This document shows positions 16,310-24,942 of a DNA stretch of 64,000 nt, piece after piece; position 1 is the stretch's first letter; the number at the start of each line of letters is the position of its first letter. The position numbers and the translations under genes are program-made. Location of the stretch: NCBI RefSeq assembly GCF_013408525.1, contig NZ_JACBZM010000001.1:2728001-2792000 (forward strand). Direction: 5' to 3'. This stretch comes from Nocardioides aromaticivorans (GTDB lineage Bacteria > Actinomycetota > Actinomycetes > Propionibacteriales > Nocardioidaceae). The notes below the pieces were generated by a model. The model was given only the letters and a program-made list of their open reading frames with translations. It was not told the DNA's origin and did no database searches.

Positions 16310-17023
16310 TCCGTGGTCGCGATCGACGGACTCCGCGTCGTGCGCGGCGGGCGCCCGGTCCTCGACGGCCTCGACCTCGCGGTCGGGCCCGGCGTGACCG
16401 GCCTGCTCGGCCCGTCCGGCTGCGGCAAGTCCACGCTGCTGCGCAGCGTCGTCGGCGTGCAGCGGGTGGCCGGTGGCACGGTCACGGTCCTCGGCGAGCC
16501 GGCCGGGAGCCCGCCCCTGCGCGACCGGGTCGGCTACCAGACCCAGTCCTCCAGCGTGTACGACGACCTGACGGTCTCGGAGAACCTCCGCTTCTTCGCC
16601 CGGGTGCTCGGGCGGCCGGCCGCCTCCGTCGAGGAGGCCGTGACGGCGGTCGACCTGACCGGTCACCACGGCCAGGTCGTCGGCCGGCTCAGCGGCGGGC
16701 AGCGCTCCCGCGTCGGGCTGGCCGTCGCGCTGCTCGGCAGGCCCGACCTGCTGGTGCTCGACGAGCCGACGGTCGGCCTCGACCCGGTGCTGCGGCGGGA
16801 CCTGTGGGCGCTCTTCCACCGGATCGCCGGCGCGGGCACGGCCGTCCTCGTCTCGAGCCACGTGATGGACGAGGCCGAGCGGTGCGACCAGCTGCTGCTG
16901 ATGCGGGAGGGCCGGATCATCGCCCAGGACACCCCGGCGGCGATCAAGGCGCAGGCCGGCACCGACGACGTGGAGGGCGCCTTCCTCGCGCTGGTGGAGC
17001 GGGCCGGAGGTGCCGCCGCATGA
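16301..17023 (+). CDS. ABC transporter ATP-binding protein
   Basis: A 240-residue ABC-2 type exporter ATPase. Walker A is GPSGCGKST (about 37-45), the signature is LSGGQRSRVGLA and Walker B plus D-loop is LLVLDEPTVGLDP, with the switch His in VLVSSHVMDEAE. Start at ATG 16301; ATG 16304 is in frame and also possible, since the codons are ATG ATG. The permease overlaps its stop (ATGA), so the two subunits are translated together. Confidence 0.92.
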   Translation: MMNSVVAIDGLRVVRGGRPVLDGLDLAVGPGVTGLLGPSGCGKSTLLRSVVGVQRVAGGTVTVLGEPAGSPPLRDRVGYQTQSSSVYDDLTVSENLRFFARVLGRPAASVEEAVTAVDLTGHHGQVVGRLSGGQRSRVGLAVALLGRPDLLVLDEPTVGLDPVLRRDLWALFHRIAGAGTAVLVSSHVMDEAERCDQLLLMREGRIIAQDTPAAIKAQAGTDDVEGAFLALVERAGGAAA

Positions 17024-17766
17024 CCACCGCCGTCACGCCCCGGGTCACCCTCGCGGTCGCCGCCCGCGTGCTCACCCAGCTGCGTCGAGACCACCGCACG
17101 CTGGCGATGCTGCTCGTCCTGCCCTGCCTGCTGCAGGCGCTGCTGTGGTGGATCTTCGAGTCGACGCCGCTGGTCTTCGACCGGATCGGCCCGGCCCTGC
17201 TGGCGATCTTCCCGTTCTTCGTGATGTTCCTCGTCACCAGCATCACCACGCTGCGCGAGCGCTCCAGCGGCACGCTGGAGCGGCTGTTCACGATGCCGAT
17301 GGGCCGCCTCGACTTCCTCTCCGGCTACGCCCTCGCCTTCGGCGCGGTCGCCGCCGTCCAGGCCGCCGTCGCCGCATCGGTGGCGCTGGTGCTGCTCGAC
17401 CTCGACGTCCGCGGGCCCGCTGTCCTGCTGGGGGTGGTCGGCGTGGCGGACGCGGTGCTCGGCACCGCCCTCGGCCTCTTCGTGTCGGCCTTCGCGCGCA
17501 CGGAGTTCCAGGCCGTGCAGTTCCTGCCGGCGATCGTGGTGCCGCAGATCCTCCTCTGCGGACTGCTCGTGCCCCGCGACGACCTGCCACGGGTGCTCGA
17601 GGTGGTCTCCGACGTGATGCCGCTGTCCTGGGCGGTCGACGCCATGGAGCAGCTCGCGACCACCAGCGCCACGGGACAGGTGTGGCGCGACATCGCGGTG
17701 GTGGCCGGCTTCGCCGTGGCCGCGCTCGCGCTCGGGGCGGCGACCCTGCGGCGTCGTACCGACTGA
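17020..17766 (+). CDS. ABC-2 type transporter permease
   Basis: A 248-residue integral membrane protein with about six helices in the ABC2_membrane pattern. The conserved motif ERSSGTLERLFTMPMGR follows the second helix, and PAIVVPQILLCGLLVPRDDLP occurs in two segments before the LSWAVDAM loop. It pairs with the ATPase encoded immediately upstream to form a drug-resistance or metabolite exporter of DrrAB type. A hairpin follows the stop. Confidence 0.9.
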   Translation: MTTAVTPRVTLAVAARVLTQLRRDHRTLAMLLVLPCLLQALLWWIFESTPLVFDRIGPALLAIFPFFVMFLVTSITTLRERSSGTLERLFTMPMGRLDFLSGYALAFGAVAAVQAAVAASVALVLLDLDVRGPAVLLGVVGVADAVLGTALGLFVSAFARTEFQAVQFLPAIVVPQILLCGLLVPRDDLPRVLEVVSDVMPLSWAVDAMEQLATTSATGQVWRDIAVVAGFAVAALALGAATLRRRTD

Positions 17767-17772
17767 CGGCGC

Positions 17773-17803
17773 GGCGCCCGCAGGCCGTGGGCCTGCGGGC
17801 GCC
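17773..17803. terminator. Hairpin between convergent permease and terC genes
   Basis: A perfect 14-bp stem (17773-17786 with 17790-17803; arm GGCGCCCGCAGGCC) and a 3-nt loop, starting 6 bp after the permease stop. It lacks a T tract but lies at the convergence point, so it can serve both strands. Confidence 0.65.
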
Positions 17804-17817
17804 GGTGCCGCCGTGCG

Positions 17818-18870
17818 TCAGTGCGTGGGCAGCTCGTCGCCGTCCGTCGCGCCGGCCTGCGCCGCCGCCCGCTCCTCGCGTCGTACGGCGATCAGGCTGG
17901 TGACCGTGGTGACGGCCAGGACGCCCACGACGACGGCGAGGGAGGTGCGGTTGCCGATCCCGGGGACGCCGTCCCACTGGGTCTGGGCCCAGTGCAGGAC
18001 CAGCTTGACGCCGATGAAGCCGAGGATGACCGACAGGCCGTAGGACAGGTGGACCAGCTTGGCGAGCAGGCCCTCGATCACGAAGTAGAGCGCCCGGAGG
18101 CCGAGCAGGGCGAAGGCGTTGGTCGCGAAGACCAGGTACGGGTCGGCGGTGATGCCGTACACGGCGGGCACCGAGTCGACGGCGAAGACGATGTCGGTCA
18201 TGAACACCGCGACGGTCACCAGGGCCAGCGGGGTCAGGGCGCGACGTCCGGCCTGCTTCACCGTCATCCGCGTGCCCCGGTAGTCCTCGGTGACCGGCCA
18301 GAAGCGGCGCAGGACCTTCACCACGCGCATGTCGTTAGGGTCCGGCTCCTCCTCGGCCTCACCGCTGAGGGCGTCCTTGAGCAGCTTCGCGCCCGTGGCC
18401 AGCAGGATGACGCCGAAGATGAGGAAGACAAAGGTGAACGCCGAGAGCGCGGCCGCGCCGAGCGCGATGAAGATGCCGCGGAGCACCAGCGCCCCGATGA
18501 TGCCGAACAGCAGCACCCGCTGCTGCAGGGCCTTCGGGACGGCGAAGGCGGAGAGCAGCAGCATGAAGACGAACAGGTTGTCGACGCTCAGCGACTTCTC
18601 GACGATGTAGCCGGTGTAGTAGCCGACCCCGATCTCGCTCCCGTGGGCCTTGAGCACCCAGACGCCGAACGCGACCGGCAGCGAGATGTAGAACAGCGAC
18701 CAGAGCGCCGCCTCCCGCATCGACACCTCGTGCGGCTTGCGGGTCGCGAGGAAGTCGAGGGCCAGGAGGCCGATGACGGCGGCGATGGTGAGCGCCCAGA
18801 GCGTCGGCGTACCGATGCTGTCGAGGCCGGTCGCGACCGTCTCGGTGGCGGCAAAGGGGGTGATGGACAC
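17818..18870 (-). CDS. TerC/Alx family membrane protein, probable Mn2+ exporter
   Basis: A 350-residue protein with about nine membrane helices. TerC hallmarks include KSLSVDNLFVFMLLLSAF (acidic residues in a membrane segment) and VFMTDIVFAVDSVPAVYGI in the second half. Alx/TerC relatives export manganese or load it onto exported enzymes. The GTG at 18870 is preceded by GAGGAG at 6 nt. The leader forms a probable yybP-ykoY riboswitch whose last hairpin contains that ribosome-binding site. An alternative, tellurite resistance, is only a historical family name. Confidence 0.92.
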   Translation of the reverse strand: MSITPFAATETVATGLDSIGTPTLWALTIAAVIGLLALDFLATRKPHEVSMREAALWSLFYISLPVAFGVWVLKAHGSEIGVGYYTGYIVEKSLSVDNLFVFMLLLSAFAVPKALQQRVLLFGIIGALVLRGIFIALGAAALSAFTFVFLIFGVILLATGAKLLKDALSGEAEEEPDPNDMRVVKVLRRFWPVTEDYRGTRMTVKQAGRRALTPLALVTVAVFMTDIVFAVDSVPAVYGITADPYLVFATNAFALLGLRALYFVIEGLLAKLVHLSYGLSVILGFIGVKLVLHWAQTQWDGVPGIGNRTSLAVVVGVLAVTTVTSLIAVRREERAAAQAGATDGDELPTH

Positions 18871-18876
18871 AGGAAT

Positions 18877-19006
18877 CTCCTCGTGCTTGTAGGCACGAGG
18901 TCTCCCTCACCGCTCGGACCACGACGTGGACCGCACGGCCTCCACCCGGGGAACCGGTTGCGGCTCCGTACTGACCGGGGAAGAGTCTCGAGGTACTCCC
19001 CTCACC
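18877..19006 (-). promoter_or_regulatory. Probable yybP-ykoY manganese riboswitch in the terC leader
   Basis: Read on the minus strand, the leader begins with GGTGAGGGGAGTACC (19006-18992) and ends with GGTGAGGGAGACCTCG. These match the conserved GGGGAGUA and GAGACC loops at the two ends of the yybP-ykoY aptamer, which typically precedes terC/alx genes. The 3' end runs into a perfect hairpin CCTCGTGC/GCACGAGG (18900-18879) that sequesters the GAGGAG ribosome-binding site. GAGG near the 5' edge can pair with the same CCTC, so aptamer closure would free the site: an ON switch by inference. Confidence 0.7.
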
Positions 19007-19113
19007 GAGAAGGATACCTGCCCACCCAAGGAGACCAGAAGTCGTCGCGCGAGGGACTCCCTCGTCAGGGACCCACCCGCCCCGCCGACCGGCTTCGCCG
19101 TAGATTCGGGGGC

Positions 19114-20046
19114 ATGAGACCGGTCCGGGAGGCGCTCCTCCTGCTGTCGCGCAGCGGTGCGGTGAAGGGACTCGTCTCGACCCTGCCGATCTCGTCGGCG
19201 ATCGTGCGCGGCTACGTGCCCGGCGAGACGGTGCGCGAGGCGCTCGACGTCGTCGCGACGCTGGCCGCCGAGGGGATCGACACGACGATCGACCACCTCG
19301 GCGAGGAGACGCTCGACGAGGCGCAGGCGACCGCGGCCGTGCAGGCCTACCGGATCCTGCTCGACAAGATCGCCGACGCCGGGCTCGGCGGGCGGGCCGA
19401 GGTCTCGGTCAAGCTCACCGCGATCGGCCTGCGGCTGCCCGACGGCGAGCGGATCGCGCTCGAGAACGCCCGCAAGATCTGTCGTGCCGCCGCCGGTGCG
19501 GGCACCACGGTCACCATCGACATGGAGGACCACACCACGACCGACGCCACGCTCGCGATCGTGCGCGCGCTGCGCGAGGACTTCCCCGGCACGGGCGCCG
19601 TGCTGCAGGCCTACCTCCACCGCACCGAGGCCGACTGCCGCTCCCTCGCGTACGACGGCAGCCGGGTCCGCCTCTGCAAGGGCGCCTACGACGAGCCCGC
19701 CGAGGTCGCGTTCACCGACCCCGGCGACGTGGACCGCTCCTACGTCCGTTGCCTCAAGGCGCTCTTCGCCGGTGACGGGTACCCGATGGTCGCGACCCAC
19801 GACCCCCGGCTCATCGAGATCACCGCCGCGCTCGCCAGCCGCTACGGCCGCGCGCCCGGCACCTACGAGTTCCAGATGCTCTACGGCGTGCGGCCGGCCG
19901 AGCAGCGTCGGCTGGCCGCCGCCGGCGAGCGGGTCCGTGTCTACCTGCCCTACGGCGCGCAGTGGTACGGCTACCTCGTGCGGCGACTGGCGGAGCGTCC
20001 CCGGAACCTGTCACTCTTCCTGACGTCCCTGGTCTCCAAGAAGTGA
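19114..20046 (+). CDS. Proline dehydrogenase (single-domain PRODH)
   Basis: A 310-residue FAD-dependent TIM barrel that oxidises proline to pyrroline-5-carboxylate. Diagnostic segments are VSVKLTAIG, TIDMEDHTTTDATL, AVLQAYLHRTEADC, RLCKGAYDEP, MVATHDPRL and the C-terminal YLPYGAQWYGYLVRRLAERP. This is the short monofunctional form, not PutA. The start ATG 19114 fits the family; its ribosome-binding site is weak. proC follows 13 bp downstream, so the oxidising and reducing enzymes of the proline/P5C couple sit together. Confidence 0.93.
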   Translation: MRPVREALLLLSRSGAVKGLVSTLPISSAIVRGYVPGETVREALDVVATLAAEGIDTTIDHLGEETLDEAQATAAVQAYRILLDKIADAGLGGRAEVSVKLTAIGLRLPDGERIALENARKICRAAAGAGTTVTIDMEDHTTTDATLAIVRALREDFPGTGAVLQAYLHRTEADCRSLAYDGSRVRLCKGAYDEPAEVAFTDPGDVDRSYVRCLKALFAGDGYPMVATHDPRLIEITAALASRYGRAPGTYEFQMLYGVRPAEQRRLAAAGERVRVYLPYGAQWYGYLVRRLAERPRNLSLFLTSLVSKK

Positions 20047-20059
20047 GCGAGTCACCGCA

Positions 20060-20860
20060 GTGAGCAAGCGCACCGCCGTCATCGGTGCCGGTGTGATGGG
20101 GGAGACGCTGCTCTCCGGCCTCATCCGCGCCGGCCGCAGCGCCGAGGACCTGGTCGTCGTCGAGAAGCGCGAGGAGCGCGCCGCCGAGCTGGCCGCCAAG
20201 TACGGCGTCCCGGTGGTCGCCGACGTCGCGGCCGCCGCCGAGGCCGACACCGTGCTGCTGGTCGTCAAGCCGCAGGACATGGCCGACGTGCTCGCCGAGA
20301 TCGGCCCCGCGCTGCGCCCCGGCCAGCTGCTCGTCTCGCTCGCCGCCGGCATCACCACCTCGTTCATCGAGTCCCGGGTGCCCGCGGGCGTCGCGGTCGT
20401 GCGCGTCATGCCCAACACCCCGGCGCTCGTCGACGAGGGCATGGCGGCGATCTCGCCCGGCACCCACTGCGACGAGGGGCACCTCGTCGAGGCCGAGGAC
20501 CTGCTCACCTCGGTCGGCCACGTGGTGCGCGTGCCCGAGAAGCAGCAGGACGCGGTCACCGCGATCAGCGGCTCCGGCCCCGCCTACATCTTCTTCGTCG
20601 TCGAGGCGATGATCGAGGCAGGCGTCCACCTCGGCCTGCCCCGCACGATCGCCCACGAGCTGGCCGTGCAGACCGTCGTCGGCTCGGCCGCGATGCTGCG
20701 CGAGACCAACGAGCACCCCGCGGTGCTGCGCGAGCAGGTCACCTCGCCCGGAGGTACGACGGCCGCGGCGCTGCGCGAGCTCGAGGTGCACCGGGTGCGG
20801 GCGGCCTTCCTGGCCGCCCTGGAGGCGGCCCGGGACCGGTCCGCCGAGCTCGGCAGCTAG
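20060..20860 (+). CDS. proC: Pyrroline-5-carboxylate reductase
   Basis: A 266-residue NAD(P)H-dependent enzyme for the last step of proline synthesis. Rossmann motif VIGAGVMGETLL at the N-terminus, active-site region VVRVMPNTPALVDEGM, then the C-terminal dimerisation domain with SGSGPAYIFFVVEAM and QVTSPGGTTAAAL. The start is GTG at 20060. Position matches Rv0500 of M. tuberculosis. It is convergent with the HAD gene. Confidence 0.96.
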   Translation: MSKRTAVIGAGVMGETLLSGLIRAGRSAEDLVVVEKREERAAELAAKYGVPVVADVAAAAEADTVLLVVKPQDMADVLAEIGPALRPGQLLVSLAAGITTSFIESRVPAGVAVVRVMPNTPALVDEGMAAISPGTHCDEGHLVEAEDLLTSVGHVVRVPEKQQDAVTAISGSGPAYIFFVVEAMIEAGVHLGLPRTIAHELAVQTVVGSAAMLRETNEHPAVLREQVTSPGGTTAAALRELEVHRVRAAFLAALEAARDRSAELGS

Positions 20861-20876
20861 GACCTCGCGAGCGGCG

Positions 20877-21590
20877 TCAGCTCGCCGCTGCCGCCTGCCA
20901 GGCCAGCTCGGCCAGGCCGCGCACGGCCACCACGCCGGGCGGGGTGCGGCGGGCGTCGTACCGTCCGTGGCGGTCGAGCAGCCGCGCCTGAAGGCCGGCC
21001 TCGCGCGCGCCGAGCACGTCGTGGCGCAGCGAGTCGCCGACCATCAGGGTGCGTGCCGGGTCGGCGCCGAGGCGCGCGCACGCGGTGAGGTAGGAGCGCG
21101 GGTCGGGCTTGGCCGCCGGCAGGCTCGAGGAGGCGAAGACGGGGACGTCGGCGCGCAGGAGTCCGGTGCGGCGCAGCTTCTCGGTCTGGATCGCCTGGTC
21201 GCCGTTGGTGAGGATGCCGACCGGGAGCCCGGCGCGCAGGGCGCGCTCGATCGTGGCCGCGGCGTCGGCGAAGGCCCGCCACGCGGCCTGGTAGCAGCCC
21301 AGGAAGCCGGCGAAGACGTCGTCGGCCAGGGCGTCGTCGGCCAGGTCCCAGCCGGGCAGGAACTCCCGGATCCGCACCCGGCGCTGCTCGGCGTGGGTCA
21401 GCTCGCGGCGCTGGGCGCGCTCGTAGTGGCGCGCCTCGAGCACGAACCACCGCTCGACGAGCTCCTCGAGGGCGGCGGGGGAGTCGGCCAGGCCCAGCCC
21501 GGACAGCCACGTCCGCAGGCCGCGGTCGGCCGCGCCGCGGTGGTCCACCAGCGTGTCGTCCAGGTCGAGCAGCAGGGCCTGGATCGTCAT
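20877..21590 (-). CDS. HAD-superfamily hydrolase
   Basis: A 237-residue phosphatase-like protein. Motif I DLDDT (D9 and D11; LLLDLDDTLVDH), motif II GILTNGD, motif III lysine in AAKPDPRSY and motif IV VGDSLRHDVLGA are all intact, with a helical C1 cap as in YjjG/phosphoglycolate phosphatase relatives. The substrate is unknown. The start is ATG 21590; a longer reading to 21626 is possible but departs from the family N-terminus. It is monocistronic between convergent proC and the divergent HTH gene. Confidence 0.87.
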   Translation of the reverse strand: MTIQALLLDLDDTLVDHRGAADRGLRTWLSGLGLADSPAALEELVERWFVLEARHYERAQRRELTHAEQRRVRIREFLPGWDLADDALADDVFAGFLGCYQAAWRAFADAAATIERALRAGLPVGILTNGDQAIQTEKLRRTGLLRADVPVFASSSLPAAKPDPRSYLTACARLGADPARTLMVGDSLRHDVLGAREAGLQARLLDRHGRYDARRTPPGVVAVRGLAELAWQAAAAS

Positions 21591-21815
21591 GACGAGCAGT
21601 CTGCCAGCGACCGCCGACAGCACCACGACGGGATGACAACCGTGTAGTTCACGAGGGTCGGATCCGGCCGGGTCAAGCCGACACGCCGCGCCCCAAAAGT
21701 TTCACAGGTCAAACTCTTCCCCACGAGTCACATCCGGCCCTATTCTCACGCAGAGGCGTCCGCAGGGTTCACAGCTGGGGAAGGCGGTGACGGACGCGCA
21801 GAAAGCGTGGTTGTC

Positions 21816-22031
21816 ATGGCTCCTACGTCGCGCGAGCGCACCGAGTCCCTCCCAGACCCGAAGTTCCTCACCATCGCCGAGGTCGCCTCGGTGATGCGGG
21901 TCTCCAAGATGACGGTCTACCGCCTGGTCCACAACGGAGAGCTCCCCGCGGTGCGGGTCGGCCGCTCGTTCCGGGTCACCGAGGACAACGTCAACGAGTA
22001 CCTCCGCAAGTCGTTCTACTCCGCCGGCTGA
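21816..22031 (+). CDS. Small helix-turn-helix protein (excisionase/MerR-like, Rv0500A type)
   Basis: A 71-residue protein consisting almost only of a winged [23 protein letters not shown], then [18 protein letters not shown]. This is the excisionase-family fold conserved beside proC and bS22 in actinobacteria (Rv0500A). Despite the family name it is a chromosomal regulator, not a phage excisionase. The start may be ATG 21816 or an in-frame GTG at 21807; neither has a strong ribosome-binding site. A triple-hairpin element begins 17 bp after the stop. Confidence 0.88.
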   Translation: MAPTSRERTESLPDPKFLTIAEVASVMRVSKMTVYRLVHNGELPAVRVGRSFRVTEDNVNEYLRKSFYSAG

Positions 22032-22047
22032 CGGCGGTTCGCGGAGC

Positions 22048-22143
22048 TGCATGAATCCCCGGTCGACCGGGGATTCATGCACTTGTCGGGCGTTGCAACA
22101 CCTGACAAGTGCTGGAGTTCCCGGTCGACCGGGGATTCATGCA
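22048..22143. repeat. Triple palindrome element between the HTH gene and bS22
   Basis: Three adjacent hairpins. First is a perfect 34-bp palindrome at 22048-22081 (half-site TGCATGAATCCCCGGTC). Next, overlapping it by two bases, is a near-perfect 32-bp palindrome at 22080-22111 (half-site CACTTGTCGGGCGTTG). Third is a degenerate copy of the first at 22111-22143, with the right half identical. G-T wobble positions in the second and third suggest folding as RNA. It may be a terminator or a mobile repeat; no coding sequence is present. Confidence 0.8.
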
Positions 22144-22305
22144 GCAGGCCGCACCGACCGCCGTGATGCGATCTTCATCCCATCGCAGCCGCTGATTCAC
22201 CGCGCCCCGCGGGGGCCCGATAGGCTGACCCGGAGCTCCGGGGTGTGCCCGGAGCGTCGTAGCACCGTCGGGCGAGCCTCGTCCGACGCTCTGGAGAGGT
22301 TCCAC

Positions 22306-22407
22306 GTGGGTTCTGTCATCAAGAAGCGTCGCAAGCGCATGGCGAAGAAGAAGCACCGCAAGCTGCTGAAGAAGACGCGCGTCCAGCGTCGCAAGCTCGG
22401 CAAGTAA
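22306..22407 (+). CDS. 30S ribosomal protein bS22 (AURKAIP1/COX24-domain, 33 residues)
   Basis: A 33-residue, extremely basic protein: [18 protein letters not shown], then [15 protein letters not shown]. This is the tiny actinobacterial protein encoded at Rv0500B in M. tuberculosis and seen as bS22 in mycobacterial ribosome structures. The start is GTG 22306 behind GGAGAGG at 22293-22299. It is short enough to be missed by automatic gene calling. The epimerase gene follows after 61 bp. Confidence 0.93.
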   Translation: MGSVIKKRRKRMAKKKHRKLLKKTRVQRRKLGK

Positions 22408-22468
22408 CGCCAGCCTGCCGTCGCCGGTGCGCGCCTCGCGCACCGGCCGCACCCTGAGGAGTCAGCGG

Positions 22469-23530
22469 ATGGGCACCGGTCGCACGGTCCTGGTCACCGG
22501 GGTCTCGCGAGACCTCGGCCGGACCTTCGCGCGCACGCTCGCCAATGACCCCGGGGTCGACCGCGTCGTCGGTGTCGACGTGGTCCCGCCGCGAGGCGAC
22601 CTCGGCGACGTCACCTTCGTGCGTGCCGACATCCGCAACCCGGTGATCGCCAAGGTGATCGCCAAGGAGGACGTCGACACGGTCGTCCACATGAGCGTCA
22701 TCGCCACGCCCGGCTCCGCCGGCGCGCGCGGCACGATGAAGGAGCTCAACGTCATCGGGACGATGCAGCTCCTCGCGGCCTGCCAGAAGTCCGAGCAGGT
22801 CCGCCAGCTCGTGGTGAAGTCCTCGACGACCGCCTACGGCGCGAGCAGCCGCGACCCCGCGATGTTCACCGAGGACATGGAGCCGCGCCGGCCCCCGCGC
22901 AGCGGCTACGCCAAGGACGTCAACGAGGTCGAGCGCTACGTGCGCGGCTTCGCGCGACGTCGCCCCGACGCCACGGTCACCCTGCTGCGCTGCGCCAACG
23001 TGATCGGGCCCCGCGTGGTGAGCCCCCTGGCGTCGTACTTCCGCCTGCCGGTGATCCCCACCGTCCTCGGCTTCGACCCGCGCCTGCAGTTCCTGCACGA
23101 GACCGACCTCAACCGGGTGCTGCGGCACGCGGTGCTGAGCAACGTCCCCGGCACGTTCAACATCGCCGGCGACGGTCTCCTGATGCTCTCCCAGGCCCTG
23201 CGCCGGATGGGTCGCACCAGCGTCCCCCTCCCGGGCCCCGCCTTCGGCGGCGTGGGCGGGATCCTCAAGTCGGCGCGGATGGCCGACCTCTCGCCCGAGC
23301 TGGTCGCCTTCCTGACCTACGGCCGTGGCGTCGACACGACCCGGATGCGCACCGAACTCGGCTTCGAGCCGACGTACTCGACGGCGGCGGCGTTCGCCGA
23401 GTTCGTCGCCACGATCCCGCCGGGCTCCCGCCGCACCGACCGTGTGCTGGGCGCCCTGGCCGACCACCTCCCGCCGGTCGACGACGACCGTCCCGCCCAG
23501 CTCACCGTTGCCGGAGGCAAGGATGGCTGA
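22469..23530 (+). CDS. NAD-dependent epimerase/dehydratase (extended SDR)
   Basis: A 353-residue protein. It has the NAD-binding motif VLVTGVSRDLGRTFA, the SDR active site with S/T in VVKSSTTAYGAS and Tyr/Lys in RSGYAKDVNEVE (YxxxK), and a GalE-like C-terminal region. The substrate is probably a nucleotide sugar, not provable here. ATG 22469 follows GAGGAG. The next gene overlaps by 8 bp, as in the galE2-Rv0502 pair of mycobacteria. Confidence 0.88.
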   Translation: MGTGRTVLVTGVSRDLGRTFARTLANDPGVDRVVGVDVVPPRGDLGDVTFVRADIRNPVIAKVIAKEDVDTVVHMSVIATPGSAGARGTMKELNVIGTMQLLAACQKSEQVRQLVVKSSTTAYGASSRDPAMFTEDMEPRRPPRSGYAKDVNEVERYVRGFARRRPDATVTLLRCANVIGPRVVSPLASYFRLPVIPTVLGFDPRLQFLHETDLNRVLRHAVLSNVPGTFNIAGDGLLMLSQALRRMGRTSVPLPGPAFGGVGGILKSARMADLSPELVAFLTYGRGVDTTRMRTELGFEPTYSTAAAFAEFVATIPPGSRRTDRVLGALADHLPPVDDDRPAQLTVAGGKDG

Positions 23531-24809
23531 CGCCGAGATCATCCCGATCGGTACCCGCGGACGTCCCGGACGCGGCACCGGCACCCGCCCGTCGTCGGCG
23601 GCCCGCGGCCTCGCGCCCAAGTCCGGTACGCCGCGCAAGCCCGCCTCGGACGCCCCCGCCACCGCGGACGCCGCGAAGCCCGCGTCGCCGGCCGCGAAGC
23701 AGGCGTCCGAGCAGGCCTCGAAGCAGCCGACGGCGCCGCGCCCCGCACCGGCCGCGAAGAAGCCGGCCCCGCGCAAGCAGGCCGCCCCGAAGCCGGTGGC
23801 GCCCGCCCCGGAGCCGGTCATCGCGACCGCTTCCCTGCTCGACGGCCTCGGCCAGGACGCGCCGTCGACGGTCCCAGCGGCCCGCACCGAGGAGCGCGGC
23901 CTCAGCCCGCTGGCCGGCATCCCCGTCGGCGACTGGCTGGCCGCCTTCCAGCACGCCGCGCGCGAGCTGTTCGGCGACCAGTGGGAGCCGCAGCTCGCCC
24001 GCTTCCTGGCCTTCCTGCGCCGGCGCCTGACCGGCGACTACACCGTCGACGAGTACGGCTTCGACGCCGAGGTCACCGAGCGCTTCTTCATGGCGGCGCT
24101 GCGCCCGATCGCGCAGAAGTGGTTCCGCATCGAGGTGCGCGGTGTCGAGAACATCCCCACCGAGGGCGGGGCGCTGGTCGTGTCCAACCACTCGGGCACG
24201 ATCCCGGTCGACGGCCTGATGACGATGGTCTCGATCCACGACCACGCCGGGCGCCACCTGCGCCCGCTCGGCGCCGACCTGGTCTTCCGCCTGCCCGTCG
24301 TCGGCTCGCTCGCCCGCAAGGGCGGCGCAACGCTGGCGTGCAACGAGGACGCCGAGCGGATGCTGCGCGGCGGGGAGCTCGTCGGTGTCTGGCCCGAGGG
24401 CTTCAAGGGCATCGGCAAGCCGTTCTCGGAGCGCTACAAGCTGCAGCGCTTCGGCCGCGGCGGCTTCGTGTCCGCCGCGCTGCGCACCGGCGTCCCGATC
24501 ATCCCGCTGTCCGTCGTCGGGGCCGAGGAGATCTACCCCCTCGTCGGCAACATCCCGTCGCTGGCGCGCCTGCTCGGCGTCCCGTACATCCCGATCACGC
24601 CGTTCTTCCCGCTCCTCGGCCCGCTCGGCCTCGTGCCGCTCCCGTCGAAGTGGCTGCTGGAGTTCGGCGAGCCGATCCGGACCGACGAGTACGACGACGG
24701 CGCGGCCGAGGACCCGATGCTGGTCTTCAACGTGACCGACCAGGTCCGCGAGACGATCCAGCAGACGCTCTACAGCCTGCTGATGCAGCGCGAGAGCGTG
24801 TTCAAGTAG
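23523..24809 (+). CDS. PlsC-type lysophospholipid acyltransferase family protein with a disordered N-terminus
   Basis: 428 residues. About 120 N-terminal residues are low-complexity Ala/Pro/Lys/Ser (for example PAAKQASEQASKQ) and probably disordered. The catalytic LPLAT domain follows: acyltransferase block I VVSNHSGTIPVDG with the His nucleophile base, then FRLPVVGSLARKGG, then block III VGVWPEGFKGIGKP. It resembles the MGAT-like LPLAT subgroup and Rv0502. The likely role is acylation of a glycerolipid or glycolipid at the membrane. It is translationally coupled to the epimerase. Confidence 0.88.
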   Translation: MADAEIIPIGTRGRPGRGTGTRPSSAARGLAPKSGTPRKPASDAPATADAAKPASPAAKQASEQASKQPTAPRPAPAAKKPAPRKQAAPKPVAPAPEPVIATASLLDGLGQDAPSTVPAARTEERGLSPLAGIPVGDWLAAFQHAARELFGDQWEPQLARFLAFLRRRLTGDYTVDEYGFDAEVTERFFMAALRPIAQKWFRIEVRGVENIPTEGGALVVSNHSGTIPVDGLMTMVSIHDHAGRHLRPLGADLVFRLPVVGSLARKGGATLACNEDAERMLRGGELVGVWPEGFKGIGKPFSERYKLQRFGRGGFVSAALRTGVPIIPLSVVGAEEIYPLVGNIPSLARLLGVPYIPITPFFPLLGPLGLVPLPSKWLLEFGEPIRTDEYDDGAAEDPMLVFNVTDQVRETIQQTLYSLLMQRESVFK

Positions 24810-24823
24810 CAGGAAGTCCTGCT
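24808..24823 (+). terminator. Short hairpin after the acyltransferase gene
   Basis: AGCAGGA pairs with TCCTGCT around a 2-nt loop, overlapping the acyltransferase stop codon. No T tract, so weak evidence for termination. Confidence 0.35.
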
Positions 24824-24836
24824 GCGCGACCCAGCT

Positions 24837-24901
24837 GGGTCTCGTGACGCGTCGCGATCTCGCTTGCTCCGCCGCGCGAGCTCGCCGACGCTCCTCGACC
24901 T
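24837..24901. repeat. Partial copy of the dispersed repeat seen at 6071-6312
   Basis: GGGTCTCGTGACGCGTCGC at 24837-24855 is identical to 6197-6215, and GACGCTCCTCGACCT at 24887-24901 is identical to 6246-6260, with diverged sequence between. It lies between convergent genes. Confidence 0.7.
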
Positions 24902-24942
24902 TCGGCGGTCATCCGCGCCTTAGCGAGCTCAGGCGCGGAGCG

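Noticed and set aside
21816..22031. BldC or phage excisionase
   Set aside because: The HTH sequence [19 protein letters not shown] fits the Rv0500A type next to proC, not BldC, and no integrase or attachment site is nearby.
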